DNA of 64,000 nucleotides from Ottelia alismoides (lineage: Eukaryota; Streptophyta; Magnoliopsida; Alismatales; Hydrocharitaceae): NCBI GenBank assembly GCA_037367405.1, contig JAZKJV010009320.1, positions 992,001 to 1,056,000 on the forward strand, written 5' to 3'. The position numbers were made by a program, and so were the translations under genes. Under the pieces are notes generated by a model, which was given only the letters and a program-made list of their open reading frames with translations, ran no database searches and had not been told where the DNA came from. Below are positions 12,266-23,262 of the stretch, piece by piece. How positions within the stretch are numbered: position 1 is the stretch's first letter; each line of letters opens with the position of its first letter.

Positions 12266-12283
12266 TGGTGTCATTGCCGAGGA
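12266..12283 (+). other. Primer-binding site of element A
   Basis: TGGTGTCATTGCCGAGGA starts two bases after the LTR end. It matches the TGGCNCCGTTGCCGGGGA type used by Athila elements, thought to pair with a tRNA-Asp 3' end, with changes at positions 4, 6 and 8 and in the tail. It marks where minus-strand DNA synthesis would start. Confidence 0.8.
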
Positions 12284-14520
12284 GCAATGCATATTATATA
12301 ATTTTGGGTCATTTTTGCTTCATATTTTTTTGTTTGTATTCTCTTTTATTTGATATAATTGTTCATTGTGCTAATATTTGTCTCTTCTATTTTTCTGGCG
12401 AGGGACTTTGAGACGATGACGATCGCCTAGATGATTGAGGCACCTAGTTCGAGAAGACTTGGTCATTCTACTTGTGGACCAAGAGGAGAGAGCAAGAGAT
12501 AAAGAGAGAATGACTTAACTTTATTTTGTGAGAGAGTGATTTATATTTGCACTTATTAATTTGTAATAATATAGGTACTTGGACTCTTGGAAACTGGGGC
12601 CTAATTTCTAAATATTTGTTCACTTGGGGGCTCACCAGGTTTTTCATGATTTTCACCGTCTTTATTTTCTTTATTTCCCGTGTTTTGATTTTCCACCTTT
12701 GTTTTATTTTTCCTGTGATTAAGCCCTTAGCTTTAGGTGTGCTTGCTCGGTCGATAGGTCCACATCCCTAAGGTAATTCATGTTCCTATAGATTGCATTG
12801 CGATTGGGCTTAGCTCAAAATTAATTATTAAAACTTAGAGTGATCATCGAGCATCGAAAGAGGCACCATACAATGCTAGCAGGACCCATTGCGGCGGGCG
12901 TTGAGGCTGTCTACAAGATCAGACTTTCGAGTGATTATTCTTGGGTTTGACATTCAGTTCTTCACGCTAATAACACTTCTTGTTCTTAGGGTGATTTCGT
13001 CATTACATTTGCATATATATTAGGTTTACAAATTTCTATCTTTCATCCCACATGGAGAGAGTTGGGAATCACTCCGAGTCTTCTATCTGAGCATTCATCA
13101 TCATTTCCGACTTGCATTGCATTCCTACCTTCTCCCACTGATTTTGATAACATAAGCAAAAAGAAAAAAAAATGTTAGGCGCTTGTATTGAATCTACTCA
13201 AAGCAAGTGATAACATAACAAATTTTAAAAAGGGACTGTTAAAAATACTTGACTTAAATAAAATTGATTAATTAGACTCATTGCATTAGGTGAGCAACGC
13301 CCTCATTGTTTTCAGATACTATTGAGGGAGGGAGGTGTCCTTCTCAAATGAGAGAGCGCTATCGTAAGGATTAGAGCCAAAAACCCATCCTAGATTCTAC
13401 CATGTTGTACACTTGGATTTCTGAAGTACTGACATTGCTACCGTACATAGGCGAGTAGGACTTGGTCATCGATGGTGATTCCCACTTGTGTAGAACACCG
13501 ACCATTTCCGAAGTATTTAAGCTTAGGCCGTGCTTTCACGGGGGTGTTTGTCTCATCGTCCCATGTCCGAGTATGCTCGTGACCACTCACAAGTGATTCC
13601 ATTGCGGTCTTGACCTGAAGTATTTGCTTCGCCACTATCAGCTTCTTCACTCTTATTCTTTGGCTAAGTAGGAAATCCAGATCCTGACACAAGGACCTCA
13701 AAAAGTATAGGATATAGGTTACAAAGGAGGAGGACAAGTACAGGATACTTTTCCAGCAGTACTCTCACTCTTTTAAGATTAGCGCTTAAGGACACGTTCC
13801 AAGATAATTGCCTGAAAATCATTTTTTAAAATTTACAAAGATAATTGTCGAACCTTCATGGCTTCACAGGTCGAGTTGGTAAATCCATTGTATTGTGGTT
13901 TGATTGATTAGTTTTGTTAAGGTCAAGATAAAAAATATTGTTCCCTTGTGCCACTTTATCATATTTTCTCTTTTGCATATGTCCTCTTTAACCCCCGATC
14001 ACTTTGAGCTGTCTACTGTTTTACATTCCTTTTATTTCTTGTTCACCTCTGTATCTTTAATCTATCATCTATATCCTTTTGACCCTCTCAGATGTCATCC
14101 CACGGATGGTTTAGTCGGGACTTTGCCAACACCCACATCGATTCCGTGTCGCTGATATCTCCAATAATGTGGGGGCGATCTCTAGGAAACCGGTTCGGAT
14201 CTTGCGAACTTCTCCTTGGACTCTCAGATCCTCTCTTCTTTCAACACCTATCTTTCTCCAATAAACCCATTGTTTGGTATGGAATCACATCCCAAACCAT
14301 CTCTTCCCCTCCAAATAAATCGGGATTACTCTTGTCCCCGAACCAACCCCTTGTGGATGTAGATTGATTTCAGTCAATATCATGTACTCCATCCACAACC
14401 ATCTAGGATTGATTTTAATCCCAAACTTATCTCAGCATTTAGTGCTCAGACCGAGATTGATCAGGGTTTATTCAATCATGCAGATCAAGAACCTGATCGT
14501 GAGCCAGAGTTACATGCAAA
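12284..14520 (+). other. Leader of element A between primer site and gag
   Basis: About 2.2 kb without a conserved protein. A block at 12830-12960 (GCAGGACCCATTGCGGCGGG and flanks) also appears in the element B leader near 34530-34620, so it is an old shared leader. The minus-strand frame at 13438-13737 and plus frames at 13904-14367 show no family resemblance. Packaging or dimerisation signals may lie here but cannot be pointed to. Confidence 0.6.
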
Positions 14521-16450
14521 TCAAGACATGGCTCCTATAAGAAGAGGAAAGGGACCACATCCCCAACAAGTCAAGCAACCATAACAGGGGGATGGGCAGT
14601 ATACCACGCAGAATGACTTCAATAGCCAGCTCCTCACTTCGATTCAAGCAATCCAGCATCAGTTGACTAACCAAGGACTGGCCCAGGTCACCTTCTAAGA
14701 AACTCTTAATGATTTGAGGAGGAGAACCAATGAGAGAGATGCCAGATGAGAGGATGAATTTCACAAAGAAGATGAGATGAATAGACAGGATATAGAAGGT
14801 AACCTATCAGTATGTGGACCCCATCATGGAGGAGGAGAGGCACAACCATCGCAACCAAAGCCCACACTGAAGCAAACTTACAACCTGGGGCAGGCCATGT
14901 CACTAAGTGGATTCATATTCCACCAATCCATGCCCACTTTGAGCTGAAGTCACAAATCTTGTCTCTACTCCCGTCCTTTCATGGGAACACAACAGAAGAA
15001 CCATACATCCACCTGCAACAATTCGGTCTCATATGCGCCACCAAACATTACCCCAACATTCCTCTTGGGGTGGTCAAGATGACTGCCTTCCCGTTTCAGC
15101 CTCCAAGACAAGGCCTTTTATTGGGTGAATCATCTGAGTAAGGTCGTGACGACATGGATGGATCTGAATTCTACATTTCTTCACAAGTTGTATCCTCTCG
15201 GTCGCTTGAATCAGATGCATGCCCGCATTTTTAGCTTCATCTAGCAGCCCCTCGAGACAATTCATGAAGCGTGGGAAAGATTCAGATATCTACAGGAGAA
15301 GTGCCCCCTACAAAATCCAAAGACTAGTCTGGTTCAATTTTTTTTCGATGGGCTGACATTTGAAAGTCAGAAATTGGTTGATGTCGCATGTGGCGGCCCA
15401 TACTTTAACAAGGACGAAGATGTGGTATGGGAATTTTTTGAGGAGATGGCCGAAGGAGAGGCCGCTCAATCTTCGTCATGTGCTTACATGAAGGTGCCCA
15501 CAACCAACCACAAGCTTATAAATATGGCAACTCATGTAGAGGATAAGGAAGAGAGCTCCAACCTGAGCATCATAGGGAGCCACTTGTCCAAAGTCGATAT
15601 CGTTGAGAAGAGGTCACAGGACCTCAAAAAACTCATTGTTATTGAGAAGCGAACCCAGGGCTTGGAAAAGCTTGATCAGATTGCCACACAACTGGAGCTG
15701 CTTGTCAAGACCATCAACGCCTGCAACTTGGTGTCCGCTACCACCGAGACTTCTACTGACAAGGAGCACACACTGACACAACCTTCTCAGCCGAGTCCTC
15801 TACCATCTCAACATATCTAGCATGTATACTACGTGCAGGCCCCTGAGCAGCAACCACAAAATTAGATGGTCTTGTACCAGTCAGAGCCCCAACAAGTGTA
15901 CCTGAAACAGTTCTATCTGCCCCGCCACTAATCCAAGAAATCAATGGTGTGTATGACAATGAGCAGTAGGTGACCCATCCTCAGGGACAATCCCAGGGTC
16001 AGAACTTGACCATCTGACCATAACACTAGCAGCATCAGGAGGAAAGGAATATCCAGCCCTACCAATCCCAGTACCAGCAGCCTCGACAGCATGGCAACAA
16101 TTGGAGGCCAGGGTACCAGCAACTTGGCTACCAACAATCACAGTATCATCATTAGCAAACAAATGCTCATTATCAAAATTCATACCCTTCTCAACAAAAC
16201 CATCAGTACTTTTCTCATCCCCCTCCTCACCACTACTCATAGGGATACCAACAACAGTCTCCCTAGCATTACCAGAGTCAGAGGCCTTATCAAGACGAAT
16301 CTTCTGAGATTGCACTGGTAAACACAACTCTTGCTTGCTTGGAGTAAGTAATGAAAAATATGGCTGAAATGAGCCAATAGATCGATGACTTGACGGCTGC
16401 CAAGACCATCATTCCAGCCCAGGTCGAGGCCAGCTCGAATAATTTCTGAC
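14521..16450 (+). pseudogene. Gag of element A, decayed
   Basis: Gag would form the particle shell and bind RNA. A likely start is the Met of MAPIRRGKGP (14528). Two glutamine-rich helices follow, then the conserved retrotransposon Gag core: IHIPPIHAHFELKSQILSLL (14910 onward), TEEPYIHLQQFGLIC, KMTAFPF, KAFYWVNHLS, then LYPLGRLNQMHARIFSF and HEAWERFRYLQEKCP (15190-15305), VQFFFDGL and the open stretch 15374-15820. The tail (15820-16450) is Q/Y/P-rich. At least four stops or frame changes break it. No CCHC zinc knuckle is visible. The domain order fits Athila Gag. Confidence 0.8.
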
Positions 16451-17100
16451 GTAAGGAGTAGGTAGCTCATGACGTTCTACCTAATTCAGATGGAAATAAT
16501 TTGTTTATGTCTAATGTTGTTACTCTCAGGAGTGGTAGGACACTGCGGCCGTCGGCTACAATGAAGGGAAATCATCACACATCTGATGGTGAGTCATCAT
16601 CCATTCAAGTGTCAGGAGCCCAAAGACATTTATGGAGAAGCGTCATCTACAGAAAAATACCAAAAATGAAGAAAATACAAAAAACACAAAAAGATAGCAA
16701 CAGTACCATATCCGGTGGAGACCAGCCAACATTGGAGATGCCCGCACATGCAGCAGATCCAGAGCCAACCAACAAAGTCGAGCCTGCATTTTTTGGTCCA
16801 CAACATGTAGATTATTTTACACATTTTTGCCATCTACCTCTACATCATGATTTAGACAAAATTTTGAATGAAAAAGTTCTGATTCTGTACATATTCATTT
16901 TCATGAAGCAATGAAAAAGACCAAAAAAACAAAAAATCTAAAAAATGCTTTATTTGATCATTTGATTGTGGAAATCATTCAGAACCTTGTCTTGAATGTG
17001 CCATTGATGAAAGCCATAGAGTACATGCCAGCAGTAAAGAAAGGACTTAAAGAGGCATGAACAACAAGGCACCGACCTCAGCCCCAAAACTCTAGAGCCA
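16451..17100 (+). pseudogene. Gag-pol linker of element A
   Basis: The open stretch 16501-16914 begins MFMSNVVTLRSGRTLRP, the TLRSGR boundary motif also found in C and H, and continues as a low-complexity basic/acidic linker. After its stop the sequence to 17100 shows remnants such as PLMKAIEYMPAVKKGLK, which resembles the stretch before the protease in Athila elements. No enzymatic function is expected. Confidence 0.65.
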
Positions 17101-17823
17101 GAGTGAAAAACATGAGAAACATATCCGCACCATGGCAACTGTCAACGCCATCAACAATCTCCCAGATAAGAATAAAGATAAGGGAGCACCACTCATCAGG
17201 TCTAGCATGTTCAATCAAGAGTTCGAGCGAACATTTCTTGACAGTGGGTCTTCTGTCAATCTTATGCCAACTTCCAAACTCGTAGAATTCGGATAGGACT
17301 GCTTGAACCAACCAAGATGATTCTACAGTTTGCAGATAAATCAGTCAAGCAGCCTAGGGGCATGTTGGAGGATGTGATCGTCATGGTTCAGAGAATCCGA
17401 TTCCATGTTGATTTTATAGTGCTAGACATGGACGTCTCCACACCTCTGCTCCACACCCCCATCATCCTTGGTTGGTCGTTCCTTCAAACAACCAAGGCAG
17501 TAGTGAACTATGATACCGAAAAGATCACATTTCACTCCAGCAACAACAAAGTGCAGATAGATGCCATACCTGAGCCAAAACCAATAGAGGCTGGATCTGT
17601 GACAGGTGTGTTTGCGCCGAACTTCCATGAACACTGTGAATTTTTTGCACAGATTCAAGATACAAATCTATTCATGGATGACATTGTGATCCACGAGTTC
17701 CTTTTTTTTGAGGAAGGAGTGGAGAGATCATTTGAATTCCCCTCTATCGATAATGATGAGATTTTTGTTGATGCGTATGACACATTTCTTGTAGGTCCCA
17801 TGAGTCTCGAAGACCAAGAGTAG
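17101..17823 (+). pseudogene. Protease of element A, one frameshift
   Basis: This aspartic protease domain keeps its catalytic triplet: FLDSGSSVNLMP (17236-17271), an intact D-S-G. A frame change near 17290 then leads into the long frame 17317-17823 with ILQFADKSVKQPRG, VDFIVLDMDV, PIILGWSFLQTTKAVVNY (the flap and second hydrophobic motif) and an acidic tail (FEEGVERSFEFP) that links to RT. The family acts as a homodimer in the particle. Of the four copies in the window this is the only one with a normal D-S-G. Confidence 0.82.
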
Positions 17824-17876
17824 ATTATTGAGGATTTTTGCAATCACGAGGACATCATTGAAAATTTTGTGAATCA

Positions 17877-19150
17877 GTGAGTGAAGAAGATGAACGGATA
17901 CAGGTGGACATTGAACTGATGAAAGAACCAATACCTACAGTGATCATCGAAGTCACCACTAAAGTAGCTCCCACTCTGCCAAAGCTCAAACCTATGCCCT
18001 CCAACTTGAAATATGCCTTCCTTGCAGGAGAACCGAACACGTATCCGATCATTATCAATGCTCTAAAGATAAATAATCTCGTCTGATGAAGGTTCTTGAA
18101 TGAAACCGCAAGGTAATAGGCTGGAAGATACCGGATCTCCACGGGATCAATCAATCCTTATGCTTGCATCACATCTACCTTGAAGATGACAACAATCTCT
18201 CTCGCAAATTCAAGAGAAGACTGAATCCAAACCTCTGGGAGGACGTTATGAAAGAAATTCAGAAATGATGTGATGCAGGATTAATATATCCCATCTTCGA
18301 TAGTAAGTGGGTGAGCCCCCTGCACGTAGTGCCCAAGAAGTCCGGGATCGCCATTGTTACCAATGATAAAGGAGAGGAGATTTAGACCAGAATGTCGACC
18401 TCGTGGTGAGTATGTCTTGATTACAGACGTCTGAACCTTGCCACAAAGAAGGACCACTTCCCATTGCCCTTCATTGACTAGATTCTCAAGAGACTAGCTG
18501 CAAAGGAATACTTCTTCTTCATGTACGACTATTCTGGATACAACCAAGTCACAATCGTGCATGAGGAATAAGAGAAGATGACACTCACTTGTCCATTTGG
18601 GACGTACGCTTTCGTATGGATGTCGTTCCAGCTGTGCAATGCCCCTGCTACATTCCAGATATGTATGCTAGCTGTATTTGCCAACATGGTGGGAAGTTTT
18701 CTAGAGGTATTCATGTATGATTTCTCGGTCTATGATGATTCATTTGATCAATGTCTTGACTATTTAGACCAATTCATGTGGATGTGCTACGAAGTAAACC
18801 TCATGCTCTCATGGGTGAAGAGCAACTTTATGGTGACAGAGGGATCGTGTTGGGTCACATTTTATCGAAATTTGGAATGGAAGTTGACCCACTAAGGTGG
18901 AGGTAATTTCAAAACTCAAGCCACCTACCAATCTCAAACAAGTCTGATCATTCTTAGGGCACGTAGGTTTCTACCGATGATTCATCAAAGATTTTAGCAA
19001 GCTTGCCTGACCGTTGACTGAATTGCTAGGCAAGGAGATGAATTTTATTGTTGATGATCGTGTGCTCCAAGCCTTTTCGTAGTTGAAAGATATGATCACT
19101 TAGGCCCTTGTCCTACAACCACCGGATTAGACACTACCATTTGAAATCAT
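17877..19150 (+). pseudogene. Reverse transcriptase of element A, decayed
   Basis: The RT starts in 17877-18086 (LKPMPSNLKYAFLAGEPNTY). It continues through shifted frames: LCLHHIYLED, KFKRRLNPNLWEDVMKEIQK, GLIYPIFDSKWVSPLHVVPKKSG, KKDHFPLPFID, KEYFFFMYDYSGYNQVTI, and in 18578-18895 TCPFGTYAF, LCNAPATFQ and EVFMYDFSVY. The active site is FMYD (18710-18721) instead of FMDD, losing the first catalytic Asp. In DYSGYNQ the first motif Asp is kept. A deletion near 18845 shifts the frame, then FLGHVGFYR-FIKDFSKL (thumb/connection) follows. It cannot be active. Confidence 0.85.
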
Positions 19151-19515
19151 GACTGATGTGTCGGATTATGCCATCGGTGTTGTGTTGGGATAGAGGAAAG
19201 ACAATGCACCATTTGCTATTCACTATGCTAGCCAAACACTAGATGAAGCTCAAAATAATTACACTGTCATCAAGAAAGAGCTTCTGGCAATAGTTTTTGC
19301 TCTTGAAAAGTTAAGATCCCATCTCCTTGGATCCAAGGTCTTAGCATACACTGATCATTCTGCCATCCGGTTCGTGCAACAGAAGAAGGATGCCAAACTA
19401 CACCTTATCAGGAAGATCCTTCTACTCCAGGAGTTTGACCTCAAGATTCGAGACAAGCATGGAGTCAAAAATGTGGTGGCAGATCATCTCTCAAGACTAC
19501 CCGAGTTGAATCTCC
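19130..19515 (+). pseudogene. RNase H domain of element A, one stop
   Basis: RNase H removes the RNA template during reverse transcription. Visible motifs in order: LPFEIMTDVSDYAIGVVLG, KDNAPFAIHYASQTLDEA, KKELLAIVFALEKLRSHLLG, AYTDHSAIRF, LLLQEFDLKIRDK and VVADHLSRL. All four acidic positions (TD, KE, TDH, ADH) are present. An in-frame stop follows VVLG near 19192. This is the best preserved enzymatic part of A. It runs straight on from the RT and into the integrase. Confidence 0.85.
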
Positions 19516-20912
19516 CGAGAAGAATTTTAGGTCAATCATCGAGACCTTTCCAGACGAATCCATATTGTCAGTCACCGCACTCCCCTAGTATAATGATGTT
19601 GTGAACTATCTTGTATCCAAGAGAACTCCACAAGATGGCTGAAATTAAAAGTAGACATATTCTTGTCTGATATCCACTACTACCAGTGGGAGGACCCATA
19701 TCTCTTTCGTGAGCGAGGAGATTGTATCTGGGGAAGATGCATTCCTTATGAGGAAGTTGCAAGTATCCTCGCACATTGCCATGATCGAGAATCTGGAAGA
19801 AGAACGACAATGAAATTACTCCAATGTGGCCTTTGGTGGCCAACCTTATTCAAAGATGCAAAATACTATGTGAAGCACTGCATTAACTGTCAGAAGATGG
19901 GTGGAACCATTGGACTAAGAGACACATGCCCTTGAAATTTATTCTAATTTCAAACGTGCTTGACACATGGGGCATTGACTTCATGGGCCCATTTTTGAAT
20001 AGTCAGGAATTCAAATATATTCTCCAACTATGTTAGTCGTTGGGTGGAGACTATCCCAACCCAAGCTGCCGACAGTCGCACCTTCCGCCATTTTCTGAAA
20101 TATCATATCATTTCAAGGTTTGAGATTCCTAAGATTCTTATATCTGATGGTGGTAGCCATTTCATCAATAAAGAGGTAAAGAAGCTAACTCAAGAATTCT
20201 GCATTGAACATCGTGTAGCTTCTCCTACCACCCACCGTCCAATGGCTCGGCAAAATGCTTCAATAGGGAGATTAATAAAATTCTTCAAAAGCTTGTATGT
20301 CTGGATCACAAGAATTGATCTCAGTTGCTTGACTTAGTTTTTTGGGCTTATAGAACAACATACAAGTCACCTTTGGAAATATCTCCCTTCCGCTCGGTAT
20401 ATGTCAAGCCATGTCATCTTCCCGTGGAACTCATTCATAAATCCTTGTAGGAAATTAATGTTTGTAATCTGGATTCCAAGAACACCGAGAAAAATAGAAA
20501 GTTTGATCTGAACAGACTACTTAAATTTCATGACTACGCATATGATAACAGCTTGATGTACAATGAAAAGGTCAAAAAGTGGCATGACAAGCACAACCGC
20601 TGAAAGATTTTTGATCTGGGTCAGAAGATTTGGTTGTTCGATGTGAAGTTGAAAATTCTTCCAGGAAAGTTGAAAAGCAAATGGACTGGGCCGTTTATAG
20701 TGAAGCATGTGCGTGACAATGATAGTGTAATGGTATCAGAATTGTCAACTAAAGCTCAACCTTTCGTGATCAATGGATAGCTACTGAGACCATACCTGAA
20801 GCATGACATTTTCTTGTATGTTGTAGATTCTATTCAAGTTGTAGATGAAGATGAGCTGAGAGACACCACATCCGATGAATCACACAAAGCAGACGAAAAC
20901 ATTTTTAAATGA
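19516..20912 (+). pseudogene. Integrase of element A, decayed
   Basis: Integrase would insert the cDNA. The zinc-binding domain lies in 19663-19935 (ILAHCHDRESGRR, KLLQCGLWWPTLFKDAKYYV, HCINCQKMGG). The usual second His region GGHH has become SGRR, so the zinc site is damaged. The core shows WGIDFMGPF (19965-20000), a small deletion, then ISDGGSHFIN (second Asp at 20146-20148); the E region (about 20240-20280) is out of frame. The C-terminal part, in shifted frames, has WAYRTTYKSPL, VKPCHLPVELIH and GQKIWLFDVKLKILPGKLKS and ends at a TGA (20910-20912). No chromodomain follows, as expected for Athila. Confidence 0.82.
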
Positions 20913-20985
20913 TCTTTGTTTTCTTATTTTCATTTTTACTTTCCTCTTTCTTCCAAAAATGTGTTCGACCCTTTCATCACTGTTG

Positions 20986-21338
20986 TACTTAGGACGTACT
21001 TTGTCCTGAGTATGGGGGGGGGTGTACCCCAAGTGCTCATTCTTTGATCCTTTACCTATCCCCTTAGCTCTTGATATTTTATCTATACTTAGGGATATTT
21101 TACCTTAAGTATAAGGGGGACAGGTTGAGACGATGAGTTCGTATATTCCCTCCCTTGACCCTCCCTGCCTTGTGTACAGTCTTAGGATTATTTCATCCTA
21201 AGTATAGGAAGGATGGTCAACTTATCATTCATTATTCTTTAATCATTGTCATATAGAGTCTTTTATACTCATTATGAGTTATGTCTTCTCTTTTTCTCTC
21301 TGATCTATGATCACATAGCTCAAGCTAAGTATGGGGGG
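20986..21338 (+). repeat. Array of four stem-loops with polypurine-tract-like 3' arms (element A)
   Basis: Hairpins: 20986-21022 (TACTTAGGAC / GTCCTGAGTA, then a G run), 21084-21119 (TATACTTAGG / CCTTAAGTATA, then AGGGGG), 21181-21208 (CTTAGGAT / ATCCTAAG, then TATAGG) and 21264-21338 (TGAGTTATGT / ACATAGCTCA and CTAAGTATGGGGGG). Each 3' arm plus G run resembles the true tract AAGTATAGGGGGG at 23250. The same arrangement occurs after the coding part in B, C and H. Confidence 0.75.
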
Positions 21339-21439
21339 TCGTATATACGTCGTATATACTTTATCCATAACTCGTACTTTTGTATTTTCAAATAATATGG
21401 TTAATTAATAAAAATTAACACACACAATCATTTATTTGC

Positions 21440-22080
21440 TTATATTGATTAATAAATCAGGTTAAAAATGCTTTTGCAAAATGTTTGAAAAATAGTTTGA
21501 AAATCTTTTTGAAAAAAATCTTTTGAAAACTGTTTGGAAAATATTTTGTAAAATGTTTTCAAATTTTGTAAAAATATTTTTGTTTGTGAAAAATTCTTTT
21601 TTGAGTTTGAAATAAAATCTTTTGAAAATATATTTGCAAATGGTTTGGAAAATGGTTGCAGAAATATTTTGAAAAATCTATCTATACTATTTCAAAAACC
21701 TTTGCAAAATGATTTTCAAATGTTCTAAATGTTTGTAAAAATTATTTGTCAAATTAGTTTTCAAAATAAAGTTTTTGTAAAAATATTTTCAAATTATTTT
21801 GAGTATTGGGGACATAATAAAAATCCTTTACAAACCTTGTATATACAAACCTATAAAGTCCTAAATCCTAATTCTTGTAAATTACAAGAAGCACTCCCAT
21901 GTAAGTATTTGCATATATTTTTCTTTGCCAAAACTTTTTGCTTTTGAAAAATCCCTAAAAATGTGCAAAACTAAAACCCCCAAAAATATTTGTAAAACTT
22001 TTCAAATTTGCATAAAAATTTGAATTTTTTTTCAAAAACCCATAAAAGTTCAAAATTAAAAACTTGTGTCACAAAAACAT
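21440..22080 (+). repeat. TTTGAAAA-rich imperfect short-repeat tract (element A)
   Basis: About 640 bases made of variants of TTTGAAAA, TTTTGCAAA and TTTTGTAAAA repeated without a strict period. Similar tracts lie at the same place in B (30781-31400, inverted) and C (47480-47690, inverted), with a weak trace in H (42390-42540). No coding potential is visible. Confidence 0.7.
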
Positions 22081-23249
22081 TTTCTTTGCATTGTACATAG
22101 CATTCGCATTTTTTGGATTGAGATTAATAATTGAACAAGTCTAAATAAAATCTGAAGATTAGAGCTTGGTTGGACCTTAAATCTACTTAATCACAAGAAC
22201 CTTATAAGAACTAGAACTGAGACACTTCAGGGTTTGCTATACTTAATTCTTTGAGAACACGAGACTTAGTTAAGTGTCATCTTGACTGCCTAAGTAGAAT
22301 ATTTCAGAACACACACAACTCCTGTTGATAATGATCTAGCTTGCACACCCGCACCTTGCACTTCGCTCACCTCAGTTGAAGTGGTAGAGGGCTAGATTTG
22401 CCGGCATGAGACACCAGCCAATGGAAACATCAGAAGTCACACATTTGTGACCATTGTACCCCAACCCGATCCAGTAGCCATGAGGTCTCATGACAGAAGT
22501 TGTGGGTTGTAATAATGCTTCAAAATAGGGATAGTCTACTGGCTCAAGAGGAAAAAGTCCTTATGTAAATGTTGTTGTATATAGTATTCAGAAAAAATGG
22601 AAAAACAAAAACTCCAAGAAGAAAAGACGGGTAAAATTTAAAAAAAATCAATTCCTGTCAGAGTGTGTATATATTTATATAGTCAATAAGCAAGCCTGAG
22701 CTTCAAAGTTATATATTTATGAGCCTGCAGCTGTATGACTTGGCTACATTGGTTGAGCATCTTAGGATAGGTAGCTATACTAGCTACCATACATTCTTCT
22801 CTCCACCTTCTCTTATTGAGCTGGTTGTACTTGAACTTAGAAGGGAATACCCCACTTCTCTAGGAAAGAGTTGTTGGATTGGGGAATTAAGGTCACCATG
22901 TTGGAGAAGACCGACTTTTACCGTTTCAGTCGAGGAGAGCTACATATCACATTCTATCCAAGATATATTCATAGTCATAAGGGTTTGCATATGAGTTGAC
23001 TTATTCTGACCTGGCTATGAAGGAGACTTAAGCAGAGTATCGTGGTTCTTAGAGGTTGTTATGTTTCAAGTCTGATTCCCAATTAAGGTTCCGACCGCAC
23101 CTAAAAATTCAAAGGTCTGACTTAGGCTCCAAACTTTGATTCTGTGAAGACAAGTTTAAGAGTTAAAATCAATCCATGTTCTTTCATTTTCTTTTTCTTT
23201 TATTTTCTGCACTTATCAACATAAGTGTTTGTTAGGGACTAGTAAAGGC
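22081..23249 (+). other. 3' UTR of element A, conserved with B
   Basis: No known domain. Blocks shared with B in inverted orientation (29755-30780) include CACCTCAGTTGAAG, ACCCCAACCCGATCCA, AGCATCTTAGGATAGGTAGC, and a stretch near 22850-22915 with TTGTTGGATTGGGGAATTAAGG. The open frame 22719-22994 lies on part of this; the conservation does not respect one frame, so I treat it as UTR. Athila elements often have an env-like third ORF here, and none is recognisable. Confidence 0.6.
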
Positions 23250-23262
23250 AAGTATAGGGGGG
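23250..23262 (+). other. Polypurine tract of element A
   Basis: AAGTATAGGGGGG lies directly before the 3' LTR start CGATGAATCTCC (normally TGATGA). It would prime plus-strand DNA synthesis. The match to the stem-loop 3' arms upstream is striking. Confidence 0.85.

Noticed and set aside
13438..13737. Minus-strand 99-codon frame in the A leader
   Set aside because: No family resemblance, antisense to the element, no counterpart in the leaders of B or C.
15753..16470. Several minus-strand frames over the Gag tail of A
   Set aside because: Shadows of the Q/P-rich Gag tail. The sense strand shows the Gag motifs.
20986..21338. Stem-loops as rho-independent-like terminators or tandem satellite
   Set aside because: This is a plant nuclear retrotransposon, and spacing and loops vary too much for a satellite. 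The polypurine-like 3' arms explain the motif better.
22719..22994. Possible env-like ORF in A
   Set aside because: 91 codons with no signal peptide or membrane segment, and the conserved block in B does not keep the frame. Left as UTR.
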